Origin: Nitrosospira sp.
Lineage (GTDB): Bacteria; Pseudomonadota; Gammaproteobacteria; Burkholderiales; Nitrosomonadaceae
NCBI GenBank assembly: GCA_030453055.1
Contig: JAKDLC010000017.1
Span: 1 to 15,992, forward strand
Direction of reading: 5' to 3'
Length of the DNA stretch: 15,992 nucleotides
Shown here: one piece after another, positions 1-6,638 of the stretch
How the letters are laid out: every line of letters begins with the position of its first letter
Position numbering within the stretch: the stretch's first letter is position 1
Translations under genes and position numbers: made by a program
The notes under the pieces: model-generated
The model's database searches: none
What the model was told of the DNA's origin: nothing
What the model saw: the letters and a program-made list of their open reading frames with translations, nothing else

Positions 1-419
1 TGCTTATTCCGTTAGGTGACGATATCTCCCGGTACGCCGATGATGCGTTTGATGTAATCCATCGACGGATTCTCCGGATAACGGAACACCATGACTTCGC
101 CCCGCTTGGGCTCGTTTACATCCATTACTTTAAGATTGATAACCGGCAGGCGGATACCGTAGGTGTATTTGTTTACCAGAATAAAATCCCCTACGAGCAG
201 CGTCGGAATCATCGAGCCCGACGGGATTTTGAAAGGCTCCACCAGAAAGGAACGCAAAAGGAATACGATAAGAATTACCGGAAAAAAACTTTTCGGATAC
301 TCCACCCACCATGGCCCCTGAGCGTCCGCCGCACGGTGGCGGCGCAGCACGAAGCGATCAAGCAACGAGATACCGCCGGTGATTATCAGCAGTATCAGCA
401 TAATGAGAGGGAAGTTCAT
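1..419 (-). pseudogene. lepB: Signal peptidase I, interrupted by an in-frame TAA and cut by the window edge
   Basis: Signal peptidase I is the inner-membrane Ser/Lys protease that removes signal peptides from exported proteins. The visible 135 codons start at ATG 419, behind a purine-rich AAGGAATAAGGA, 49 bases after lepA ends, so the gene follows lepA in the same transcript. Residues 1-20 form a first membrane segment and about 44-60 a second. Box B has PSGSM with the presumed nucleophile Ser69, and box D has DYIKR with the presumed base Lys124, followed by GVPGD. The frame then meets TAA at 12-14, immediately after GDIVT. In E. coli LepB the matching stretch is GDKVTY, so the stop sits on the Tyr position. 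The frame continues R-N-K to the edge, as in many family members. The usual C-terminal half, including the GDNRDNSxDSR box, would be lost. Because lepB is normally essential, a sequence error or recoding must be considered. Identity is secure; the broken state is as given in the sequence. Confidence 0.9.
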
Positions 420-468
420 TCCTTATTCCTTCTTTTTCTGAGTGAATGTTTGGTGCCGCAGTTGTTCA

Positions 469-2262
469 CTACTTGCCGCCTACCCGCAGTATGGCAAGAA
501 AGGCTTCCTGCGGAATTTCAACATTACCGACCTGCTTCATTCGTTTTTTTCCTGCCTTTTGCTTTTCCAGCAGCTTGCGCTTCCGGCTGATGTCGCCCCC
601 ATAGCACTTGGCGAGCACGTTCTTGCGCAACGCCTTGATACTCTCTCTGGCGATGACGTGCGCGCCAATGGCGGCTTGTACCGCGATATCGAACATTTGC
701 CGCGGGATCAATTCGCGCATCTTCTGGGCGAGTTCGCGTCCACGGTACTGGCTATTGGCGCTGTGCACGATCAGCGATAGCGCATCCACTTTTTCGCCAT
801 TGATGAGTATGTCCAGCTTGATCAGATCGGAAGCACGAAATTCCCTGAACTCGTAATCCAGCGAAGCATACCCCCGGCTGGTGGATTTTAGTTTGTCAAA
901 AAAATCCATCACTACTTCGTTGAGCGGTATTTCGTAGGTAAGCATCACCTGTCTGCCCATATATTGCATATTTTTCTGAATCCCGCGTTTGCCGATGCAA
1001 AGTGTAATGACGGATCCAACATATTCCTGTGGAACCAGTATGGTAGCGGTAATAATCGGCTCGCGGATTTCCGCTATTCCGGATAGGTCGGGCATCTTCG
1101 ATGGATTGTCGATTTCAGTTATCGTACCGTCGCGCATGACTATCTGATACACCACTGTGGGGGCGGTGGTGATGAGGTCCATGCCGTACTCCCGTTCCAG
1201 TCTCTCTTGCACGATATCGAGATGCAGCAGGCCGAGAAAACCGCAGCGGAAGCCGAATCCCAGCGCTTGCGATGTCTCCGGCTCATATTGTAGTGACGAA
1301 TCATTGAGTTTCAGTTTCTCCAGCGCATCGCGCAAGGCATCGTATTGATTGGACTCCACCGGATAGAGTCCGGCGAATACCTGGGGTTTTATTTCCTTGA
1401 AGCCGGGCAGCGGCTGAATGGCGGGACGATCCGCCAGCGTCACGGTATCGCCCACCTTCGCGGATTTCAACTCCTTTATGCCGGAAATGATGAATCCGAC
1501 TTCGCCGGCGCGAAGTGATTCCGTGTTTTTCGATTTGGGTGTGAACACGCCGACCTGTTCGCACAGGTGAATAGCCTTGCTGGCCATGAGCAGTATCCTG
1601 TCTCTGGGCCTGAGCGCACCATCGAATACCCGGACCAGCATCACGACGCCAACATAGTTATCAAACCACGAATCGATGATCAGGGCTTTCAGGGGCGCGG
1701 CGGGATCACCCTTCGGTGCGGGGATATGTGCAATCACCGCTTCCAGAATGTCTTGCACACCCTCGCCGGTTTTGGCGCTGGCATGCAACGCATGCTGAGC
1801 CTCTATGCCGATGATATCTTCTATTTCCTTGATTACGCGCTCCGGTTCGGCGGCGGGCAGATCAATCTTATTCAGCACCGGCACCACCTCTACCCCCTGT
1901 TCAATGGCAGTGTAGCAATTGGCGACGGTCTGGGCTTCTACGCCTTGTGAGGCATCCACCACCAGGAGTGCGCCCTCACAGGCAGCCAGAGAACGCGACA
2001 CTTCGTAGGAAAAATCCACATGACCGGGCGTGTCGATCAGGTTGAGCGAGTAGATGCCGCCAGTGCGCGACTTGTACTCCAGCGCGGCGGTCTGTGCCTT
2101 GATTGTAATTCCACGCTCGCGCTCCAGGTCCATGGAATCCAGTACCTGCGCCTCCATCTCCCGGTCTGACAGGCCGCCGCACAGATGGATGATGCGATCC
2201 GCCAGGGTGGATTTACCATGGTCGATATGGGCAATGATGGAAAAATTACGAATGTGCTGCAT
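469..2262 (-). CDS. lepA: Elongation factor 4 (LepA), ribosomal back-translocase GTPase
   Basis: LepA/EF4 is a translational GTPase that acts on stalled or mis-translocated ribosomes and in ribosome assembly. The 597 residues match the usual family length (about 600). Visible motifs are G1 AHIDHGKST at 11-19, a switch I region around GITIKAQ at 51-57, G3 DTPGH at 77-81, G4 NKID at 131-134 and a G5-like SAKTGEG near 162. The LepA-specific basic C-terminal domain is present, with [17 protein letters not shown] and a terminal EAFLAIL. Nothing conserved appears missing. The ATG at 2262 begins the canonical [19 protein letters not shown], so the start is firm although no good Shine-Dalgarno precedes it (the upstream bases are TGACCCCTG). 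A terminator-like hairpin and a tandem duplication lie just upstream, so lepA probably has its own promoter between about 2270 and 2340. lepB follows after 49 bases and is likely co-transcribed. Confidence 0.98.
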   Translation of the reverse strand: MQHIRNFSIIAHIDHGKSTLADRIIHLCGGLSDREMEAQVLDSMDLERERGITIKAQTAALEYKSRTGGIYSLNLIDTPGHVDFSYEVSRSLAACEGALLVVDASQGVEAQTVANCYTAIEQGVEVVPVLNKIDLPAAEPERVIKEIEDIIGIEAQHALHASAKTGEGVQDILEAVIAHIPAPKGDPAAPLKALIIDSWFDNYVGVVMLVRVFDGALRPRDRILLMASKAIHLCEQVGVFTPKSKNTESLRAGEVGFIISGIKELKSAKVGDTVTLADRPAIQPLPGFKEIKPQVFAGLYPVESNQYDALRDALEKLKLNDSSLQYEPETSQALGFGFRCGFLGLLHLDIVQERLEREYGMDLITTAPTVVYQIVMRDGTITEIDNPSKMPDLSGIAEIREPIITATILVPQEYVGSVITLCIGKRGIQKNMQYMGRQVMLTYEIPLNEVVMDFFDKLKSTSRGYASLDYEFREFRASDLIKLDILINGEKVDALSLIVHSANSQYRGRELAQKMRELIPRQMFDIAVQAAIGAHVIARESIKALRKNVLAKCYGGDISRKRKLLEKQKAGKKRMKQVGNVEIPQEAFLAILRVGGK

Positions 2263-2311
2263 CAGGGGTCAGAGGCGGATAATCAAAGAAGATGGTCGTG
2301 GCGGGTGACGC

Positions 2312-2339
2312 CAGGAACAACTAAACAGGAACAACTAAA
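2312..2339. repeat. Perfect 14-bp tandem duplication
   Basis: The 14-mer CAGGAACAACTAAA occurs twice head to tail (2312-2325 and 2326-2339) with no mismatch. It lies in the non-coding gap between lepA and the glutaredoxin-like gene, directly abutting the terminator hairpin. On the transcribed minus strand each copy reads as a T-rich unit beginning TTTAGTTG, so the duplication sits where the terminator U-tract and the start of the lepA promoter region would be. It looks like a recent slippage duplication. Confidence 0.9.
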
Positions 2340-2360
2340 AAGGGCACATGCTGTGCCCTT
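2336..2360 (-). terminator. Intrinsic terminator after the sigma-E operon
   Basis: The arms at 2340-2347 and 2353-2360 (AAGGGCAC and GTGCCCTT) form a perfect 8-bp stem around a 5-base loop. On the minus strand the stem is followed by TTTTAGTTGTT, a short U-tract. It lies 84 bases past the stop of the glutaredoxin-like gene and 78 bases before lepA, the expected place to end the rpoE-rseA-rseB-mucD-glutaredoxin transcript. The U-tract is short, so some read-through into lepA is possible. Confidence 0.7.
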
Positions 2361-2443
2361 GTACGCTTATGGCTCAACCCCGCAAGTCTCTGTCCGCATC
2401 CGACAGCCCCTGTTTTTATTCAAGAAGTGCGCATTCTAGCATT

Positions 2444-2752
2444 TTAGCGAATTTTGGCGAAATAAGCATCCAGACAAGCACGATCGAAATGATAATGGCA
2501 AATTTCCTGTCCGCCCGCCACCAATACCGGGACTCGCTCGCCGTAACGTGCACGGAAATCGGCATCGCCATCCACATCCACCACTTCGAGACGGAAGGAA
2601 AGCCGCGCCTGCAATTCCCGCAGGGCGGCTATCATGTCATGACAAAGATGGCAATGCTCCCGGCCGTAAACGACCAACGCGAAAGGATCGGGCGCCCCGC
2701 CGGGAACGGATGCGGGAGCGGAAGCAGGCACCCTACTTATTGTCGCCGCCAT
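2444..2752 (-). CDS. Glutaredoxin-like thioredoxin-fold protein (DUF836 type)
   Basis: This is a small (102 residue) thioredoxin-fold protein of the glutaredoxin-like DUF836 type. The beta strand LVVYGREHCHLC carries a CxxC pair (Cys34 and Cys37), followed by helix residues DMIAALREL, the strand LEVVDVDGDADFRARYG and the cis-proline loop RVPVLVAGG, which completes the fold. A thiol-disulfide role is inferred from the fold; the substrate is unknown. The ATG at 2752 overlaps the last 20 bases of mucD in another frame, which suggests translational coupling. No strong Shine-Dalgarno is visible inside mucD, and an in-frame GTG seven codons later is an alternative start. The first 20 or so residues are Ala/Pro-rich and probably disordered. 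A terminator-like hairpin follows, making this the last gene of the stress operon. A glutaredoxin-like gene between mucD and lepA is common in Betaproteobacteria. Confidence 0.85.
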   Translation of the reverse strand: MAATISRVPASAPASVPGGAPDPFALVVYGREHCHLCHDMIAALRELQARLSFRLEVVDVDGDADFRARYGERVPVLVAGGQEICHYHFDRACLDAYFAKIR

Positions 2753-4184
2753 TAAGTTTCATCGTGACGAAAGTCGCGGTATCGCCGCGCCTTACCAGCA
2801 GTGCAATGGTGCGTCCTTTCTCGATTTTGTTGAGAATCTGGTTAAATTGGTCGACAGTTTTGACGTCCTGGTTATTGATGCTGAGAATCACATCGCCCGG
2901 CCTTACGCCTGCACGGCTGGCGATGCCGGGCGCCATGTCGTCCACCAGCAGACCATTGCCGACTTCCAATTGCTGCTTCTGCTCGGCGGTAAGTTCGGTT
3001 AGACTCAGTCCGATGCGGTTGGAGGTGTCCGGTGCTTTGCCCCGTTTACCGCGGCCCGCGGTTCTTTCGTCCGGCGGAAGCTCGTCTACCGTTACCGTCA
3101 GTTCCTTGGTGGCGCCGTTGCGCCATACCTGTAGCGACACCTTTGATCCGGGTTTGGTGCCGCCAACGATACGCGGCAAATCGCCTGATGCGTTTACGGG
3201 TTTGCCGTCAAACTTCAGAATGACATCCCTTGCCTCGATGCCCGCCTTATCGGCCGGACCCCCTTTTTGTACCGATGCGACCAGCGCACCGGTGGGTTTG
3301 GGCAATCCGAAGGATTCGGCGAGTTCCTTGGTCACTTCCTGAATCAACACGCCGATTCTTCCCCGGCTTACTTTGCCGCTGGCGATCAACTGGTTCGAAA
3401 TATCCGTGGCCACATCGATAGGGATGGCGAAGGAAAGGCCCATGAAACCGCCGGTACGGCTATAAATTTGTGAATTGATGCCTACCACTTCACCTTTCAT
3501 GTTGAATAGCGGTCCACCGGAATTGCCGGGGTTGATCGCCACGTCGGTCTGAATGAAAGGCACGAAATTTTCCTGCGCCAGCGAGCGCCCCTTGGCGCTG
3601 ACGATACCCGCCGTCACCGAGTTCTCAAAGCCAAACGGGGAACCGATCGCCACTACCCATTCGCCCACCTCAAGCTTGTTTGGATCGCCTTGCGTTACTT
3701 TAGGCAATCCCGTGGCGTCGATTTTGAGAAGCGCTATATCGGTTTTGCGATCCGCGCCGACCAGCTTCGCGCGAAATTCCCGTTTGTCGGTAAGCTTCAC
3801 CGTAATTTCCTCGGCGGAGTCTACCAAGTGCGTATTGGTGAGGATATAGCCGTCCGAAGAAATGATGAAACCAGATCCCAGGGATTTCGATTCAAAATCC
3901 CTGGGCATGCCCTCATTTGGGGGCATGTTGGGCGTATTCGGCGGCATGTTGCGGCGGAAGAATTCAAAGAACGGGTCGTCCTCCGGCATGTTCGGCATGT
4001 TCGGCATATTCGGCATTCGCGGCATGAACCGGTTGTTGGGCAAACTCGGAGCCTGAACGGTACTGATATTCACCACCGCGGCCCCATGCTTGTCGACAAG
4101 CTGGGTGAAATTCGGCAATTCCTGGGCTTGCACGACGGCGGAAGACAATCCGAACAGTGCCACAAAAATAAATTTTGCTATCAT
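2733..4184 (-). CDS. mucD: Periplasmic Do-like serine protease with two PDZ domains (MucD/DegP family)
   Basis: MucD is a periplasmic HtrA-type protease and chaperone that clears misfolded envelope proteins and restrains the sigma-E response. The 483 residues begin with a signal peptide (hydrophobic core about 5-18, likely cut after VQA at 20). The trypsin-like domain follows with catalytic His119 (in TNTHLV), Asp149 (in KTDIALL) and Ser222 (in NPGNSGGP). PDZ1 spans about 275-365 and PDZ2 about 392-478. Between the first strand and the protease core, residues 54-67 are a Met-Pro-Asn repeat followed by a DDPFFEFF segment and another Met/Pro-rich stretch to about 94, in the region of the LA loop of DegP-type proteases. 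ATG 4184 is preceded by AAAGGCAGAGA, a fair ribosome site. The 87-base gap from rseB could hold an internal promoter, but none is convincing. The TAG stop lies inside the start region of the glutaredoxin-like gene. Confidence 0.96.
   Translation of the reverse strand: MIAKFIFVALFGLSSAVVQAQELPNFTQLVDKHGAAVVNISTVQAPSLPNNRFMPRMPNMPNMPNMPEDDPFFEFFRRNMPPNTPNMPPNEGMPRDFESKSLGSGFIISSDGYILTNTHLVDSAEEITVKLTDKREFRAKLVGADRKTDIALLKIDATGLPKVTQGDPNKLEVGEWVVAIGSPFGFENSVTAGIVSAKGRSLAQENFVPFIQTDVAINPGNSGGPLFNMKGEVVGINSQIYSRTGGFMGLSFAIPIDVATDISNQLIASGKVSRGRIGVLIQEVTKELAESFGLPKPTGALVASVQKGGPADKAGIEARDVILKFDGKPVNASGDLPRIVGGTKPGSKVSLQVWRNGATKELTVTVDELPPDERTAGRGKRGKAPDTSNRIGLSLTELTAEQKQQLEVGNGLLVDDMAPGIASRAGVRPGDVILSINNQDVKTVDQFNQILNKIEKGRTIALLVRRGDTATFVTMKLNGGDNK
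3984..4025 (-). repeat. Tandem 9-base repeat encoding Met-Pro-Asn in MucD
   Basis: Tandem 9-base units, reading on the plus strand as GGCATGTTC or close variants (GGCATATTC, GGCATTCGC), encode MPR-MPN-MPN-MPN-MP at MucD residues 54-67. The units are in frame, so gain or loss of copies would change loop length without breaking the gene. Related Met-Pro motifs continue at residues 80-94. Confidence 0.85.
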
Positions 4185-4271
4185 TTCTCTGCCTTTAAAA
4201 GAAATAAGGATAAATAACCACTCGATTGGAGATGCGTAATCATCTTCAATATCCGGCTGGAAGCGAAACGC

Positions 4272-5261
4272 TCATTTGACCTCATGCCGGACTACGGATT
4301 TGCCGATCTGCATTACCGTGGCTGCGGGGACCTCGCCTACCGTCGTCACCACATTGTCGGCTGTCGTACGTGAGTAGATACTGATTGCGCCCTGGCGGGG
4401 ATAAAGACCTTCAGCCGGGGGTGAGGCATGCGTTGATAGGGGTTCGATGAACACCGAAACCGCGGCGAGACCGTCCGACAGCGCGATATGAGTCACCGGC
4501 AACGATTTTCCTGAGAGATTACGTTTCATTTCAATAACTTTTTTGAACCCCTGCGGCGCGTTCCTGATCTGCCAACGGAGTTTTCCGTCTCCCATGGTAG
4601 ACGACACCAGATTGGCGGTGCGCCAGTCGGCCGCTTTTGTCGAATATTCGGATTCCAATTGTTCTTGGTCGATCTCGCCGCCTATCTTCAACTGCGTAAA
4701 AACAAACTGCTCCACCACCCGGTCCTTATCCATTACCGCGGCTTTCAGCAGCAGGCCGGTATGGGTATCCGCCCACCATTTGTGGCCATAGCGCTTGTCG
4801 TCCCTGGGTTCGAGCTCGATCACCTGGGTGATATAACCGCTGACACGCTCCCGTCCGCCTTTTTTGACGATATAGCTATCATCGAGCTCGGTTAACGGCT
4901 GGGGAAGCAATGCGGGGAAAGCTGTCTGCAGCCAGCGTTTTTCGGTTACAACCGTCTTCCTTTCGGGTAAATAACACTTCATCTCATCATTGTTGCGGAT
5001 GATCACCCGGGGCGCGCCATCCAGAACCTCGATTTTCTCATGTTCGCCCGACTCATCCACCATATGGACGATGCGCGACGTTTCAATACGGTCGCCTGAC
5101 GAATATACGAAAGTGCCGACATAGTTGTACTGCCTGGGGGCGGCGGCGATCTTTTGCAGCCAGTGAAGCGCCCCCACAGATGGACCGGGCGGTTGTTGCG
5201 CAAAGACAGACGGAATGATGCCGGATACCAGCAACAGCGCAGCCAGTGCAACCTTGGTCAT
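4272..5261 (-). CDS. rseB: Periplasmic sigma-E regulator RseB (MucB)
   Basis: RseB/MucB binds the periplasmic part of the anti-sigma factor RseA and shields it from site-1 cleavage until lipopolysaccharide or lipoprotein signals displace it. The 329 residues start with a signal peptide (core VALAALLLVSGIIPSV, likely cut after VFA at 21). The large LolA-like N-terminal domain covers about 28-205, recognisable from YVGTFVYSSG near 47, the VIIRNNDEMKCYLPE region and the KWWADTHTGLLLKA strand pair. A small C-terminal domain runs from about 225 to 315. The length is typical (E. coli 318). ATG 5261 overlaps the natural rseA stop as ATGA, a classic translationally coupled junction. This junction also shows which frame is the true rseA C-terminus. 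The gene itself appears intact, although its binding partner is frameshifted in this sequence. Confidence 0.94.
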   Translation of the reverse strand: MTKVALAALLLVSGIIPSVFAQQPPGPSVGALHWLQKIAAAPRQYNYVGTFVYSSGDRIETSRIVHMVDESGEHEKIEVLDGAPRVIIRNNDEMKCYLPERKTVVTEKRWLQTAFPALLPQPLTELDDSYIVKKGGRERVSGYITQVIELEPRDDKRYGHKWWADTHTGLLLKAAVMDKDRVVEQFVFTQLKIGGEIDQEQLESEYSTKAADWRTANLVSSTMGDGKLRWQIRNAPQGFKKVIEMKRNLSGKSLPVTHIALSDGLAAVSVFIEPLSTHASPPAEGLYPRQGAISIYSRTTADNVVTTVGEVPAATVMQIGKSVVRHEVK

Positions 5262-5790
5262 CTGGCGGCGTTTTCGCGCGACTCGGCAACCGTATACATA
5301 TAGGGGGCTACGCCATGCACCGCTGCACCGGGCGAAAATTGGCCATGTGCGAGCAGATAATCGTCAATTTGAGCAAAGGCGGGCGCTGACGCTGAAACGG
5401 AAACAACGGCGGGCGCTGTTTGCAAAACGGCGGTGTCTGTGAAGCCAGATTGTTGCTCGCCGGATTTTCTACACGGCGATCCGTCGTCTGCAGGCTCATC
5501 CATCCTATCACGGCAACGGCTGCTACCGACGCCGCAGCTGCGAATACTCCAGGCTTATGTCTTATCGGCGGACGAGGCGCCAGTGCGGTCGGCTCCGTGG
5601 CCAACCTTGCGCTCACGCGCCGCGTAATAGCGGTAGGCATCACCCCCGGCTGTCCCAACGCATCGCTGATCAGATGATAAACCATCCATTCGTCGCGCAA
5701 TCCGTCCGTTTTATAAAGTTGAGCGATTACATCAGCCGCAGCGTCCGGGTTCAGCTCACCATCCATCAACGCCGATATTTCTTCTTTCAT
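5258..5790 (-). pseudogene. rseA: Anti-sigma-E factor RseA (MucA), frameshifted after the membrane helix
   Basis: RseA is the inner-membrane anti-sigma factor that holds RpoE inactive until regulated proteolysis. ATG 5790 follows a good site (AGAGGTGG) one base after the natural rpoE stop. Residues 1-66 are the cytoplasmic sigma-binding domain (EEISALMDGEL, DEWMVYHLISDALG) and about 81-98 a membrane helix ending GWMSL. In that frame the periplasmic part then degenerates into KQRPPLFPFQ and stops at 5308 (160 residues). The adjacent minus-strand frame, lying one base back, carries the expected C-terminus: an Ala/Pro linker, DDYLLAHGQFSP, GVAPYMYTVAES, then TGA at 5258-5260 overlapping the rseB start. 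The total span is 533 bases, one short of 178 codons, so a single base is missing, most plausibly near 5420-5460. The run AAAA at 5424-5427 is a natural candidate for a homopolymer error. Restored, the protein would be 177 residues. Sequencing error, true mutation or recoding cannot be told apart here. Confidence 0.88.
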
Positions 5791-5791
5791 G

Positions 5792-6394
5792 CTACCACCT
5801 CTTGTCTTTTCCGGTCCCCAACAAGGGCCGTAGTTGTTCCGCTATCGCTTCCCGCGCACGGAATATCCGCGATCGCACCGTACCAATGGGTCAATTCATG
5901 ATGACCGCAATTTCCTCATAACTCAGTCCCTCAATTTCTCGCAACGTAATTGCCGTGCGCAATTCTTCAGGCAATTCTTCCAGGGTCTGGTTCACCGTCT
6001 GCGCGATCTGTTTGCTCGTCAGTTCGCTTTCCGGTGTGTTCATCTCACGTAACTGGCTGCCTTCCTCGAACCCTTCTGCGTCTTCGTTATCAAATCCATT
6101 ACTGGTGGTCGGCGCCCGCCGCCCCTGAGCCACCAAAAAATTCTTCGCCGTGTTGATACCAATCCTGTACAACCAGGTATAAAACGCGCTGTCGCCCCGG
6201 AATGAGGGTAATGCACGATAAGCCTTGATGAAGGCTTCCTGGGTCACATCTTCCACCTCGGCCGAATCGCGGATAAATTGCGACAGCAATCGCGCCAACT
6301 TGCGTTGATACTTGATCACCAGCAGATCGAACGCTTGTTTGTCGCCACGTTGCGCGCGTTCCACCAGTTGCTGATCGATTTCCCGATCACTCAT
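5792..6394 (-). pseudogene. rpoE: ECF sigma factor RpoE (AlgU), interrupted by an in-frame TGA
   Basis: RpoE is the extracytoplasmic stress sigma factor. ATG 6394 lies behind CAGGCGGG, a usable ribosome site. Region 2 spans about 18-90 (AFDLLVIKYQ, VEDVTQEAFIKAYRAL, FYTWLYRIGINTAKN). Region 4 starts at about 137 (LEELPEELRTAITLREIEGLSYEEIAVIMN). Codon 168 is TGA at 5891-5893. The frame then continues PIGTVRSRIFRAREAI and on to TAG at 5792-5794, giving 200 codons overall, the normal length. In this family the residue between MN/MD and PxGTVRSR is a conserved Cys, so TGA replaces TGC or TGT. Termination at 167 would remove the recognition helix of region 4.2 and abolish -35 binding. The restored stop lies one base from rseA. 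The possibilities are error, nonsense mutation or UGA recoding; the gene identity is certain. Confidence 0.92.
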
Positions 6395-6638
6395 CCCGCC
6401 TGACCCCTGAATGCCATGATTTATATTTGGATTGCTACGTTATGACATAGCGAACCAAGTATACCCGTTCAGGGGTCATCGAGGGAATCACACATGGAGC
6501 ATACTGTGCCTATTCTGTAGCAAGAGACAACAGGCCGTATAAATTAGTTCACTTGAAAACGTGGGTATTGCAGAGCTGGACGAAAGCCCAAGTCGGCGGC
6601 GAGTCTGTTATGATTTCCTGTTCGCAGGAATAAGATTA
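6395..6638. promoter_or_regulatory. Divergent rpoE / nadB control region
   Basis: This 244-base gap must hold the promoters of the leftward stress operon and of nadB. On the minus strand a -10-like TATACT lies at 6458-6463, with only a poor -35 (TTCCCT) 18 bases upstream. I could not find a convincing sigma-E autoregulatory promoter (GAACTT, 16-17 bases, TCTGA-like), which would be expected in front of an autoregulated rpoE. On the plus side nadB has a ribosome site, AGGAATAAG, ending about ten bases before ATG 6639. An 11-bp inverted repeat flanks the rpoE leader and is listed separately. Confidence 0.4.
6401..6478. repeat. 11-bp inverted repeat across the rpoE leader
   Basis: TGACCCCTGAA at 6401-6411 and TTCAGGGGTCA at 6468-6478 are exact reverse complements separated by 56 bases. 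The proximal arm ends directly before the rpoE ribosome site. If transcription starts upstream of 6478 the leader RNA could fold into an 11-bp stem beside that site. The 10-base core also occurs at 2262-2271, overlapping the lepA start codon. Confidence 0.6.

Noticed and set aside
2548..3342. A 264-residue plus-strand open frame opposite mucD
   Set aside because: It mirrors a GC-rich, well-identified protease gene and has low-complexity Ser/Pro/Leu content with no recognisable motif.
5378..5418. An 11-base repeat (GGCGGGCGCTG) 30 bases apart in rseA as a cause of the frameshift
   Set aside because: Slippage between these copies would change length by 30 bases, a whole number of codons, and cannot explain a one-base loss.
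5891..5893. Genome-wide reassignment of TGA to Cys (or TAA to Tyr)
   Set aside because: The restriction-modification gene, cysB and the rseA frame overlapping rseB end naturally in TGA, and the AbrB-like gene ends in TAA. A global code change would extend all of these.
6561..6638. GTG at 6561 as the nadB start
   Set aside because: The extra 26 residues are not family-like. ATG 6639 has a ribosome site (AGGAATAAG) and gives the usual 540-residue length.
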